A DNA stretch of 43,975 bases from Glomus cerebriforme (Eukaryota; Glomeromycota; Glomeromycetes; Glomerales; Glomeraceae). The notes under the pieces are model-generated. The model searched no databases, was not told the DNA's origin, and worked only from the letters and a program-made list of their open reading frames with translations. The stretch spans positions 16,561 to 60,535 of the forward strand of contig QKYT01000181.1 of assembly GCA_003550305.1 (NCBI GenBank), read 5' to 3'. Shown here piece after piece: positions 21,182-31,356 of the stretch. The position numbers and the translations under genes are program-made. Every line of letters begins with the position of its first letter. The stretch's first letter is position 1.

Positions 21182-23648
21182 TCATGAATAAATCCAGATT
21201 AAATTGGTGGATTTACCCGTATCGAGATCATCACTATTAAAAATACTGTCGAATGCATTATTTGTACTTTCTTTGGTTTCCACGATTTCGCTTATTTGCT
21301 CATACATATCCTGTGTAAAATGTTAAAATGGATTAATGATAAAAATATTATGTTGAACAGAATCTAAGCTTACCATAACAAACTTGATAATGTTTACGGC
21401 GGACTTCAATTTTTCGATGTGCTGAAGTCTCGTAGTCAACTCGAACTTCGGACCTGGGAAGACAACATAAAAACCCTCGATTAAATCTTCAATTAACATC
21501 TGCCTGCAATCTGTAAAAAGGGTATATTTATTTTTTTAGCCTGAACATTGGTCAGGTTGCGATTCAACAAATTATTTAGTATCGATTGATTAATTCTAGC
21601 GGAGCGACAACGGTCGCCAATTGCCTTGTGTGGTATTGCATTTGACGCAAACTCCCACTCTCTAAGGTCTACTCCTAATGGTGATAAGAAGCGTACGTGA
21701 CCATTTTTATAGTCCGTGGTTCTGCTCAATGGGCAGAATGACTCTCCCCTTATTTTAATATACAAAATTGTAACATCTGTAAATACTATAAACGTCAAAA
21801 TTATCAGAATTAAATCACAAAAAATAAAAGAACCAAAGCAATTTATAGTATAATAAAGTACTAACAAATCTAAATATATTTTGCTGATCTTGCGCAATAG
21901 CTGTTCGCATCAGAGCTAGTAAACTTTTTAACACAAAATTCGTATGCTTCGTTTATTCTTTTTTCATTTACCATATATATAAAAATAATCAATCAATATG
22001 CATATATGTGTGTACAGAACAAGCCAAGTTCGAAAACAATGCACATACATTTTCAACAGTTATGACGAAGGAGCTTTCTTCATCTGTCAGGCAGGAACTT
22101 GCAACAAAGATTTATAATTAATTACTCATCATGAACTTTCTATCTTCATGAGAAAACCATTCTTTAATGTGCGCGGATAAATCAATTATTTTTGATGCGC
22201 CATAGCGCAATATAGCTTTTTCTACAGTTGATAATTTTTTCGTCTTTTTAATTGCCTTCGCGACAATATCGCCAACACTTAGGTTCGAGGGCAGGATCCA
22301 GCTTCTTTGATTGCAAAGAACGAAATCGAGAGTTCCTTCTGAGGAAGGGACACCTTCTTCGTCATCGCTATCTATACCCTTCAGCGGAATTCAGGGGAGT
22401 CATCTTCTCAATTATTGCACCACCAGGCAATGTATCCCCCTAAAAAATTAAATCGATTACCTTCTGTGAAGGTGATTTTTTGCAGACAATATTTAAGTTA
22501 TATACCGACCCTTTTTCTTGTTGATTACTTTTTTGGTGGTTTAGTTATCTTTTCACTTGAGGACATGATAGATGGATGTATTTGGTGTTCGGGAGTATGT
22601 GGTGGTACTTGGAGACATTGATGTTTGCTCGAACAATCTTCAAGATCCATATCTTCCAAACATTTCGCAAATTTACTCGCACAATTAGTCCTTGTTTTGT
22701 AATCTCCCCCCGTAATGTCCGTTCTTGTTCAAATGTCGAGAAAACAACGTTGGTTATATGTTCCTCCTGAAAACAACAAAAATATATTAAGGATTATCAC
22801 GTCACGTGCATCTTCATAATATTTCATACCGTCAGAGCCGTGCGTTCAGCTACTGCAGTAAATTTCCGTTTTTGTGATGAAGCAATGCTTTGCCAGAATT
22901 CTTTAACTAGCTGTGATTTCTTTTCGGTTTATTAAATGATGCGGTATTAGTAATATCCAAAAGAAAAACAAAAACAGTATTCTGGAAAATCAACTAGGAC
23001 TAGAGTCAGGACGGAACCACCGCGAACCGTAGCTCATCACTTCTCGATCTTAGTCAGGAAGTGTGGGTGGTTGAACGCAGGTCGGACCCCATCCAAAGAA
23101 CTATTGTTCCTTAGACCCATCCACTGACAACCAGAAAGAAATCAGCCGTCCACTGACGACTAATATGAAAAATTCATAGACAGGGTGGAACCACCACAAA
23201 CCGTAGCTCATCACTACCCGATCTTAGTCAGGAAGTGGGTGGTTGAACGCAGGTCGGACCCCATCTAAAGGAATATTGACCTTTAGACCCACCCACGCCA
23301 TACAAAATTTAAAAAAACTTAACCTGAAAAGTAATAAGCGCATTTCCGGCCTTTTTTATTGTAGCCTCGTTTGCCTGTTTCATATTCAGTATAGTTGAGA
23401 GACTTCGAGTGTACAGGGAGTGTTCTTTATGCTTATCTGGCTGGAAATCAGTACATTTTTGACGGTATAATAGATATTCCGGCAAAGACCATTCGTTCTT
23501 TAAGTGAAATACTCGTCTATTTCTAGCGAGAAGAATCTATTACCGAGGGGTAGAAAATTACAAACCACAAAACGAGCATAAACTTACTCTCTTTTGTTTC
23601 GTTTGTTTTGGCCAATGTGGCTTCAGAAGAGGTAGCTAGTTTTGACAT
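21182..23648 (-). CDS. multi-exon gene M of unknown function, with two apparent frameshifts
   Basis: The start is MSKLATSSEATLAKTNETKE at 23648-23588. Further exon-like blocks follow on the minus strand. About 23511-23324 reads HLKNEWSLPEYLLYRQKC ... GNALITFQ. About 22926-22830 holds LVKEFWQSIASSQKRKF. The block from about 22769 begins EEHITNVVFSTFEQERTLRG and, after a frame change at a run of six G, continues NCASKFAKCLEDMDLEDC. About 22435-22125 holds DSDDEEGVPSSEGTLDF and AILRYGASKIIDLSAHIKEW. Small blocks near 22067 and 21940 are followed by about 21769-21540 with RFLSPLGVDLREWEFASNA, about 21513-21375 with MLIEDLIEGFYVVFPGPKF, and about 21310-21182 with DMYEQISEIVET, ending at TGA 21184-21182. 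The two frame changes (G6 at 22711-22706 and GGG near 22380) have opposite signs and do not leave a clean spliced frame, so this is a young pseudogene or contains base errors. I know no domain for it. Confidence 0.5.
23005..23129 (-). repeat. GC-rich intronic element, copy 1
   Basis: About 125 bp, much richer in GC than the rest, with ACCGTAGCTCATCACT, CGATCTTAGTCAGGAAGT and TTGAACGCAGGTCGGACCCC words. A second copy lies 48 bp further on at 23178-23299 and agrees at roughly 85% of positions. Both sit inside the second intron of gene M. On the minus strand each copy has a GTTCAACCAC word resembling a Pol III B box and, in copy 2, a TGGGTCTAAAGG word resembling an A box about 35 nt earlier. This suggests a SINE, but no tRNA fold is visible. 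Confidence 0.55.
23178..23299 (-). repeat. GC-rich intronic element, copy 2
   Basis: The tandem partner of 23005-23129. It keeps the blocks ACCGTAGCTCATCACT and GGTTGAACGCAGGTCGGACC exactly, while its edges and the TATTG(T/A) region differ. The short spacer between copies is ordinary AT-rich DNA, so the pair is a tandem duplication or a double insertion. Confidence 0.55.
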
Positions 23649-23787
23649 AGTTTAGTATAAATGGAAAACGAGAAGAATGATTTAACGGAAGAAAAAAATT
23701 TTGTCTAATCTATTATTAAGTTACACAATCTGAGATATCTTCCACTTTCACGTGATCATAATCTCATACCCTTAATTTCTATCACAT

Positions 23788-23836
23788 TTAATGCCGTAAT
23801 GCCGGCCAAAAAGTCACGTGAAAGTGAAATTTTGTG
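23788..23836 (-). repeat. short dispersed repeat, GGCCGGCATTACGGC family (copy 2)
   Basis: The reverse complement of this stretch matches 10381-10428 almost base for base through GGCCGGCATTACGGCATTAA. It lies about 140 bp upstream of the gene M start, so it sits in its promoter region. Confidence 0.55.
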
Positions 23837-24477
23837 GGTTAGATTTCAAAGTCACATGATTCTGATCGTTACGTACGGTTTTTTGCAAATTTTAAAAACT
23901 TTATTGATTTTTAGATATACATGTATAACATATCAGAGAAGCAAGCGAAATGTATGATGCTATCAAAGAGGGAGGGAGTACGTGGATCCTAGGCCATTTA
24001 ATGTGAATTCCAGCATCAAGTTATTTCTTTGCTCTTTCACATTTCTATAACTAATTTGTTTTTACTTCTATCACTAATTACATGATTCTTACCCTTACAC
24101 TCTTTTACTATACTAAAATAAATTATCTTACCCATATTATACCTATCTATATCACTACCACCCACACAGACTATGTAAAATAATATTTCCTAAAGAGAAC
24201 TTCACTGAGATTAAGTAATTTCGAGACTACAGCATGAATTCGGGGGAATTAGCAATTGGATTAAATAAGAAATGCAATATTTCTGATTCAAATTCATTTT
24301 CACAACATTCCAATGAGTATATTCTTATTCAGTCCAGTCTAGTTGCCTATTTGAGTACAGTCATGTGCATTTTACTGCGGACTCTGCAGATTTTGCAGAT
24401 TTCCTGATCATCTGTAGTTTGGCAAAATTTCAAAGTCATAAGTTATCATTAATAACCACCTTTTACATTTTTTTATA
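23837..24477. other. intergenic, no gene recognised
   Basis: I see no credible coding frame. It separates gene M from the truncated left edge of the MIR gene array at 24478. Confidence 0.35.
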
Positions 24478-24752
24478 GAATATTTGGGTAGTTCCATATT
24501 TAAATAAATTTAAAGAAGAGTAAATTGATAAGGTTACGACAACGGCTCATTTTTAAATGATATCCAAATTGTCTAGCCAAATTAAAAATAATAAAATATA
24601 AATGGTATAAATGTTTAACACCAGTTTAACAACAAATTTTGATTATATTTTTATTTAAAATGCAAGAAGGTTATAAAAATTATCATTTAATAATTTCAAT
24701 TTGCCACTGTAAATAAAAATTTTTGAATAAATTTCTTAAATGATTCAAATTC
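24478..24752. repeat. array duplication unit, copy 1 (truncated promoter plus intergenic spacer)
   Basis: These ~270 bp match 27063-27337 with only about 3 differences by eye. On the minus strand the right-hand edge of each copy belongs to the 3' end of the next gene (the last exon TGGCAAATTGAAATTATTAA). The left edge of this copy preserves just the first seven codons of another MIR-family gene (ATG GAA CTA CCC AAA TAT TCT) and then breaks off into unrelated DNA, which marks the edge of the duplicated array. Confidence 0.7.
24566..24583 (-). promoter_or_regulatory. conserved upstream motif of MIR-family genes (orphaned copy)
   Basis: AAATTGTCTAGCCAAATT on the plus strand, identical to the motif ~75 bp before the ATG of genes B, C and D. 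Here its gene is cut off after seven codons. Its conservation at the same distance suggests a promoter element, though recent duplication alone could explain it. Confidence 0.4.
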
Positions 24753-25895
24753 AAAAATAATAAAATAAAAAATTATAAAATTTGTAAATACCTCATCATT
24801 TCCGCTGATTCTTCCTTGGTAACCAACAACTTCTTGAAAAGTTTTATTGTTGATTGTAAATGTGAAATCATGACTACGTAAAGTATAACCATTATAGCTT
24901 AAAGTAATAACATCTTTTGTATTTACGTAAGGTCCATTATTATTTGTTGGATTGCATTTCAAATTTTGATTACCACTTCTACAATTTACTGTAGTAGGAT
25001 TTATCATTAAAATTAAAATAATAGAATTATAATAAAATTATAATTAAATGTAATTTTTGAAATACCAATACCTTCTGCATGTCCAGTCGTTGGAGATTTA
25101 TGATTACTAAAATATAATACAGAATTAGTTGTTTTATGTGTTAAATAAATAGTATCATTATAACAAACTGTATTATATTGATAAGATTCATTTTCATTAT
25201 AGTGACTTATGCATGACACATTCCATAAATCATTTGCTTTTGGTAATTTTTCGCTAGCAGATACCTAAAATAAGAATAAAAAATATGTAAACAAAATGAT
25301 ACGAACCTATTAAAACATATTAACATACCACTTGACATCCAGAACCCGTTTGATAATATGTATTACAGCTAGATAAATATTTTCCTGTTGCAACATGTTT
25401 CAAAGCTATCAAAGAACCATATTTAATTGTTTTTGATTCTTCGAATACAACATCACTAAATATTTCGAATATTTTATCTATTGAATTAATACCATCTACC
25501 CTCTTGTTAAATTCATTTTTAATGAAATAATTTGAGCATGAAGCAGTAAGTAGAAATATGATTTCTTTAGGGTCATTAATTTCCACATTATTACAAAGTG
25601 AACGAAAATTAGCAAGAAATTTAGCAATATCTTGTTGAGAAGTATATTCCATTTCTTGTAATTTTTTATTGCACGAATTTTTAAAAATATTAAAAGTTGA
25701 ATGTGATTTAAGAGTTTCAATGAGTTCATTAAATGAATTGATTTCATCAGGAATAATTATGGTGGAATCTATCATGAGTTTACAAATTTTAAGAACTGTT
25801 TGTTCATTTTCAATTTCTTTTAAATAGCAATGAGCTTGTACTTGTTTTAACCATTCTTTAGGATGAATTGTTCCAGAATATTTTGGTAGCTCCAT
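24683..25895 (-). CDS. Gag-like/MIR domain protein B (326 aa, 4 exons)
   Basis: Exons are 25895-25329, 25264-25072, 24988-24792 and 24706-24683 (phases 0, 1, 0), the same architecture as genes A, D and F. Residues 1-155 are the helical Gag-like domain: LPKYSGTIHPKEWLKQVQAH, then a FNIFKNSCNKKLQEMEY helix and FLANFRSLCNNVEINDP. The MIR trefoil follows: repeat 1 YGSLIALKHVATGKYLSSC, repeat 2 TIYLTHKTTNSVLYFSNHK, repeat 3 YTLRSHDFTFTINNKTFQEV, ending GNDE-WQIEIIK. No signal peptide, nuclease, protease or zinc knuckle is present, so it is not a working retrotransposon Gag-Pol. In gene F the MIR repeats lie in the same place, so the fusion is old. A cytosolic binding or assembly role is inferred only. 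Confidence 0.85.
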
Positions 25896-25967
25896 ATTTA
25901 GGAAAATTTAAGGAAAAAAGAGCAAATTGATAAAATTGCCTCAATCGCTTATTTTTTAAGATATTCT

Positions 25968-25985
25968 AAATTGTCTAGCCAAATT
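25968..25985 (-). promoter_or_regulatory. conserved upstream motif of gene B
   Basis: The AAATTGTCTAGCCAAATT motif lies about 75 bp upstream of the ATG at 25895. It is followed further upstream (plus 26000-26010) by an ATATAAATGGT stretch that could act as a TATA region on the minus strand. Confidence 0.4.
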
Positions 25986-26078
25986 AAGAAGTATTAAAAT
26001 ATAAATGGTTTAACACTGGTTTAACAACGCCAATAATATATTGTATAAAAAAAAAAGAAAAATTTACAAGCTATGATA

Positions 26079-27082
26079 TCATTTAACAATTTCAATTCGG
26101 CACTGTAAATAAAATTTTGAATAAATGTCTACTGATTCTTTCTTTGTGATCAACGACTTCTTGAAAAATTTTATCATTGATTGTAAATGTGAAATCATGA
26201 CTACTGTACGTAAATTATAATCATCACAACTTATAGTAATAACATCTGACATCTTTTGTTTTTACGTAAGGTCCATTATTATTTGTTGAATTACATTTCA
26301 AATAATATTCATTCACCATATTCACAATTTACTGTAATATCGTTAAAATTAATATTATTTAAACGTAATACAGAATAAGTTGCTTTATGCGTTAAATATA
26401 TAGTATCATTATAACAGACCGTATTATATTGATAAGATTCTTTTTCATTATAGTGATTTATGCATGTCACATTCCATAAAAGCATTTGCTTCTGGTAATT
26501 TTCCACTAGCAAATACCTAAAATGGGTAAATAAAATTAAAATATTAAAACATACCACTTGACATCCAGATGTTTATAATACATTTTACAGCTAGATAAAT
26601 ATTTGCCAGTTGAAACATGTTTCAAAAGCTATTATTTAATTATTTTGATTCTTCAAATACAACATCACTAATATTTTATCTATTGAATTAATACCATCTA
26701 CCCTCTTGTTAAATTCATTTTTAATGAAATAATTTGAATATAAATTAAGAAGCAACATTTTAATTTCTTTAGGATCAATTATTTCCACATTGATACATAG
26801 TGAACGGAAATTAGCGCAATATTTGTTCAGGAGCCTATTTTATTCCTTGAATTTTTTACTGCACGAATTTTTAAAAACGTTAAAAGTTGAATATGATTTA
26901 AGAGTTTCAATAAGTTCATTAAAAGAATTAATTTCGTCAGGAATAATTATGGTGGAATCTATTATGAGTTTACAAATTTTAGATTTTTTTTTTCATCTTC
27001 AATTTCTTTAAATAACAATGAGATTTCACTTGTTTAACCATTCTTCGGGATGAATGGTTCCAGAATATTTGGGTAGTTCCAT
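26079..27082 (-). pseudogene. Gag-like/MIR gene C, broken
   Basis: Begins at the ATG 27082 with LPKYSGTIHPEEWLNK and hits TGA at once, because one A is missing from the AAAACAAG run that encodes LKQV in genes B and D. Later parts are recognisable but shortened. The RSLC region has lost bases (26770-26830), the first MIR repeat is interrupted near 26620, and repeats 2 and 3 are fused without their intron (26330-26550, NTVCYNDTIYLTHKATYSVL running into NDITVNCEYGE). The last exon reads CRIEIVK with the conserved Trp changed to Cys. The promoter motif at 27151-27168 is intact. It lies between B and D in the same orientation. Confidence 0.8.
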
Positions 27083-27337
27083 ATTTAAATAAATTTAAAG
27101 AAGAGTAAATTTCTAAGGTTACGATAACGGCTCATTTTTAAATGATATCCAAATTGTCTAGCCAAATTAAAAATAATAAAATATAAATGGTATAAATGTT
27201 TAACACCAGTTTAACAACAAATTTTGATTATATTTTTATTTAAAATGCAAGAAGGTTATAAAAATTATCATTTAATAATTTCAATTTGCCACTGTAAATA
27301 AAAATTTTTGAATAAATTTCTTAAATGATTTAAATTC
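27063..27337. repeat. array duplication unit, copy 2
   Basis: Partner of 24478-24752, about 99% identical by eye. It contains the promoter and first codons of gene C, the spacer, and the end of gene D. High spacer identity beside more diverged exons is discussed in the findings. Confidence 0.7.
27151..27168 (-). promoter_or_regulatory. conserved upstream motif of gene C
   Basis: AAATTGTCTAGCCAAATT about 70 bp before the ATG of the broken gene C, identical to the copies at B, D and 24566. Confidence 0.4.
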
Positions 27338-28494
27338 AAAAATAATATAAAAAATTGTAAAATTTGTAAATACCTCATCATTTCCTCCGGTTCTTTCTTT
27401 ATGACAAACGACTTCTTGAAAAGTTTTATTGTTGATTGTAAATGTGAAATCATGACTACGTAAAGTATAACCATCATAGCTTAATGTAATAATATCTTTG
27501 GCTTTTACGTAAGGTCCATTATTATTTGTTGAATTACATTTCAAATAACGATTACCATTTTTACAATTTACTGTAATAGGATTTATCATTAAAATTAAAA
27601 TAATAGAATTATAATGAAATTATAATTAAATGTAATTTTTGAAATACCAATACCTTCTGTATGTCCAGTCGTTGGAGATTTATAATAACTATTTAAACAT
27701 AATACAGAATTAGTTGCTTTATGCATTAAACAAATAGTATCATTATAACAAACTGTATTATATTGATAAGATTCTTTTTCATTATAGTAACTTATGCATG
27801 ACACATTCCATAAAGAATTTGCTAATTTTTCGCTAGCAAAAACCTAAAATAAGAATAAAAAATATGTAAACAAAATGATACGAACCTATTAAACAATTAA
27901 ATGTTAAACATATTAACATACCACTTGACATCTAGAACCTGTTTGATAAGATGTATTACAGCTAGATAAATATTTTCCTGTTGCAACATGTTTCAAAGCA
28001 ATTGAAGAACCATATTTAATAATTTTTGATTCGTCAGATATAACATCACTAAATATTTCAAATATTTTATCTATTGAATCAAAATTAATACCATCTACTC
28101 TTTTTATAAATTCATTATTAAAGAAATTATTTGAATATGAATTGATGAGTAATATTTTAATTTCTTCAGGATTATTAATTTCCACATTATTACAAAGTGA
28201 ACGAAAATTAGCAAGAAATTCAGCAATATCTTGTTCAGAAGTATATTTCATTTCTTGTAATTTTTTATTACATGAATTTTTAAAAATGTTAAAAGTTGGA
28301 TGTGACTTAAGGGCTTTAATAAGTTCGTTAAAAGAATTAATTTCACCAGGAACAATTATGGTGGAATCTATCATAAGTTTACAAATATTTAATATTTCTT
28401 GATCATTTGACATCTGTTTAAAATAACAAAAAGTTTGTACTTGTTTCAACCATTCTTTAGGATGAATTATTCCAGAATATTTGGGTAACTCCAT
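27268..28494 (-). CDS. Gag-like/MIR domain protein D (327 aa, 4 exons)
   Basis: Exons are 28494-27922, 27843-27654, 27570-27374 and 27291-27268 (phases 0, 1, 0). The order is the same as in gene B: LPKYSGIIHPKEWLKQVQ, FLANFRSLCNNVEINNPEE, MIR repeat 1 SSIALKHVATGKYLSSC, repeat 2 TICLMHKATNSVLCLNSYY, repeat 3 YDGYTLRSHDFTFTINNK, and the final WQIEIIK. Against B, the third MIR exon differs at 15 of about 65 residues, nearly all at surface-type positions (for example QN to RY, NT to KA, GYQGRIS to CHKERTG), while the core TLRSHDFTFTINNKTFQEV is identical. All splice sites are intact. It is probably a functional paralogue of B with altered binding specificity (inference). Confidence 0.85.
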
Positions 28495-28567
28495 ATTTAA
28501 GAAAATTTAAGGAAAGAAGAGCAAATCGATAAAATTGTCACAATTGCTTACTTTTTAAATGATATTC

Positions 28568-28585
28568 AAATTGTCTAGCCAAATT
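28568..28585 (-). promoter_or_regulatory. conserved upstream motif of gene D
   Basis: The same AAATTGTCTAGCCAAATT block as upstream of B and C, at a matching distance from the ATG at 28494. Confidence 0.4.
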
Positions 28586-28676
28586 AAGGAGCAACAAAAT
28601 ATAAATGGTGTGTTAACAACGCCCAAATTTCAATCAAGAATTTATTATTAAAAATACAAGGAAAATTAAAAGAGCA

Positions 28677-29637
28677 TTAATCTTTTGTAATTTCAATTTG
28701 CCACTGGGAATAAAAATCTTTAAATAAAAATCTTTTAAAAATGATTTAAATTCATATCATTTCCACCAATTTTTTCTTTGTGACCAACGACTTCTTGAAA
28801 AGTACTATTACCGATTGTAAATGTGAAATCATGACTAAAGTATAATCACCAAAACTTAAAGTAATCACATCTTTATTTTTTACGTAAGGTCCATTAAATT
28901 ATTTGTTGAATTACATTTCATCAAATTATATTCACCATCTCCATAATTTACTGTAATAGATTTTTTATCGTTAAAATTAACTATAATCAAATGTAATTTT
29001 GAAATACCTTCTGTGTGTTCAGTTGTTGGAGATTTATAATTACTATTTAAATATAAATTACAACCAGTTTCGATTGTGGGTTTCGCATGTCATATATCAA
29101 AAAAAGCACTCAAATACCCGAAAAAAAAAAAAAAAAAATACTATATATATATATAATTATATAAATTAAAAAATAACCTTAATAATTTATTTTACAACTA
29201 GATAAATATTTGCCAGTTACAACATGTTTTAAAGCTATCAAAGAACCATATTTAATTATTTGATTCTTCAAATACAACATCACTAAATATTTCAAATATT
29301 TCATCCAGTGAATTAATACCATCAACTCTTTTTGTAAATTCATTTTTAAAGAAATAATTTGAATATAAATTAAGAAACAACATTTTAATCATTAATTTCC
29401 ACATTATTACAAAATGAACGAACATTGACAAGAAATTTAACAATATCTCGTTCAGGAGTATATTTCATTCCTTGTTAAAAATGTTAAAAGTTGAATGTGA
29501 TTTAAGAGTTTCAATAAGTTCATTAAAAGAATTAATTTCATTAGGAATAATTTTTATGATGGAATCTATCATAAGTGTACAAATATATAATATTTCTTGA
29601 TTTGTTTAAAATAACAAAAAGTTAGTACTTGTTTTAA
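28677..29637 (-). pseudogene. Gag-like/MIR gene E, 5'-truncated and broken
   Basis: The reading starts only at the VKTSTN/LKQV-equivalent position near 29637, so the ATG and first 15 codons are missing. The helical domain has lost a central block (29395-29480), and the first MIR repeat ends in an AT-rich insertion with a poly-A/(TA) tract at 29120-29150. The third repeat (28800-28960) and last exon WQIEITKD up to TAA 28677 are recognisable with frameshifts. It shares orientation with B, C and D and is the oldest-looking member of the tandem array. Confidence 0.75.
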
Positions 29638-30747
29638 CTTTAAAAATGTGGACATAATGTAAAATATTACGTCATGTGCCGTATAATTCCAGTCAGAATT
29701 ATCCATAGTTAATCAGTTATTATTTGAGCTAACTGTATAAATGTAATAAATTACATTTCGGATTGATAAATCACATGCATCAAGTTTCCAACGTATGTAC
29801 TACATTCCTAAATTAACATTACAGTAATTTACCAGAATCGTATTTGGACATTTGGTTAACCTTATTAGTAGCATGGTTTAAAATTATTTAATAAAATTCA
29901 TCTGCTGAAAAATTCTGTTTTCTAAAATTTCATTAGATCGGAATAATCCCCTAAAATGCTTGGATTTCTTATTTTCTTTTTAGTATCAATAATTTTGACT
30001 TTTTTGAACAATTTTTGATACTTTATTTGACTCAACAGTCTAATTTCTAATAAAACTAAGAATTTTTGCTATTAAATGATTATTGATTACAACTATTTAC
30101 GCCGTAATATTACAACCACTTACAACCTATATAATACGAAATTGATAACCATTTAAATTTTAAAAGATAAAATCAAAGATATAATGATTTTAAAAAGAAC
30201 GATCTTTTTTATGGAGTATGGGCCATTTAACTTGCGAAGCCCTTTAAAAAGTTTGTTAAAATTCTAAAAATAATTTTTAAAAANAAAAAAAAAAAATGAA
30301 AATCGAATTATAATCGGTAAACAAAAAAAAAAGGTCTTCGAGCAGCTGATCATTTTTTGATGATACTATACTTTATTTGGTATGTAATTCCCCCGGGTTG
30401 AAAAAAATTCCGAAAATAAAAAAATGGCGGAATTTAATTTGCAAATCGGAGTTAAATTCGTAATCGGAGTTTATCATATGAAAGATTTGACGTCAATGCC
30501 AAGAGTGGTACCGTACCACTAACACCCAGGTTCCTGATTGATCAATGCTTGAATGTATACAAATTTGATAATGAAGCCAAGACATCTGAAAAAAGAAATT
30601 GATACGGTGCGTAAGCTGCATAAAGCACGACAAGTAAATATTTATTAAGACTGCGATTTCTTTTCTTTCTCTTTATTTCTCTTTTCATCTTTATTTATTT
30701 ATTTATTTTTTTATCTCTATCTTTATTCATAAAAAAAAAAAAAAGAA
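29638..30747. other. intergenic between the minus-strand array and gene F
   Basis: There is no gene. An ambiguous base lies in poly-A at 30284. A perfect 8-bp palindrome (AGTGGTAC-C-GTACCACT) sits at 30504-30520. A pyrimidine-rich tract (TTTCTTTCTCTTTATTTCTC) and poly-A lie directly upstream of the ATG at 30748, as in a core promoter. Confidence 0.4.
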
Positions 30748-31322
30748 ATGGATATTCCAAAATATATTGGAGATGTACATCCAGAAGAATATATTAAAGA
30801 AATAAGAGCATATTGTAATTTTAAACATATTACAGATGAAGAAGAAATATTGAAGTTTAGTAGGATGATGATTGATTCAACTATCGATATTTCTTCTGAA
30901 GTTAAATCATGTGATCAACTTATTAATGTATTAAAAGAACATGTCACATTTTCAATTTTTAAAAATTCAAGTAGAAGAAAATTACATTTATTAAAGTATC
31001 ATCTAGAACGTGATGGTGGAGATACTCCAAAATTTATTGCTAATTTTCGTTCACTTTGTCGTGACGCTGAAATTAATGATGTTGAAGAACAAAAAAATTA
31101 TTTATATTATACACTTCCAAATGATTTTTTTAGAAATGAATTTATTAAACACTTTGATGATATCAAAGCTATGAATGATTTAGTTGTTTGTTTTGAAAAT
31201 ACTTTAAATGAATATTCTAAGTTTATTCTTAATGGATCAGCTGTAGCGTTAAAACATGTCGTTACCGGGAAATATCTTTCTAGTAGTAATAAGCATTACG
31301 AGACAGGTTCAAAAAATCAAAT

Positions 31323-31356
<34 letters not shown>

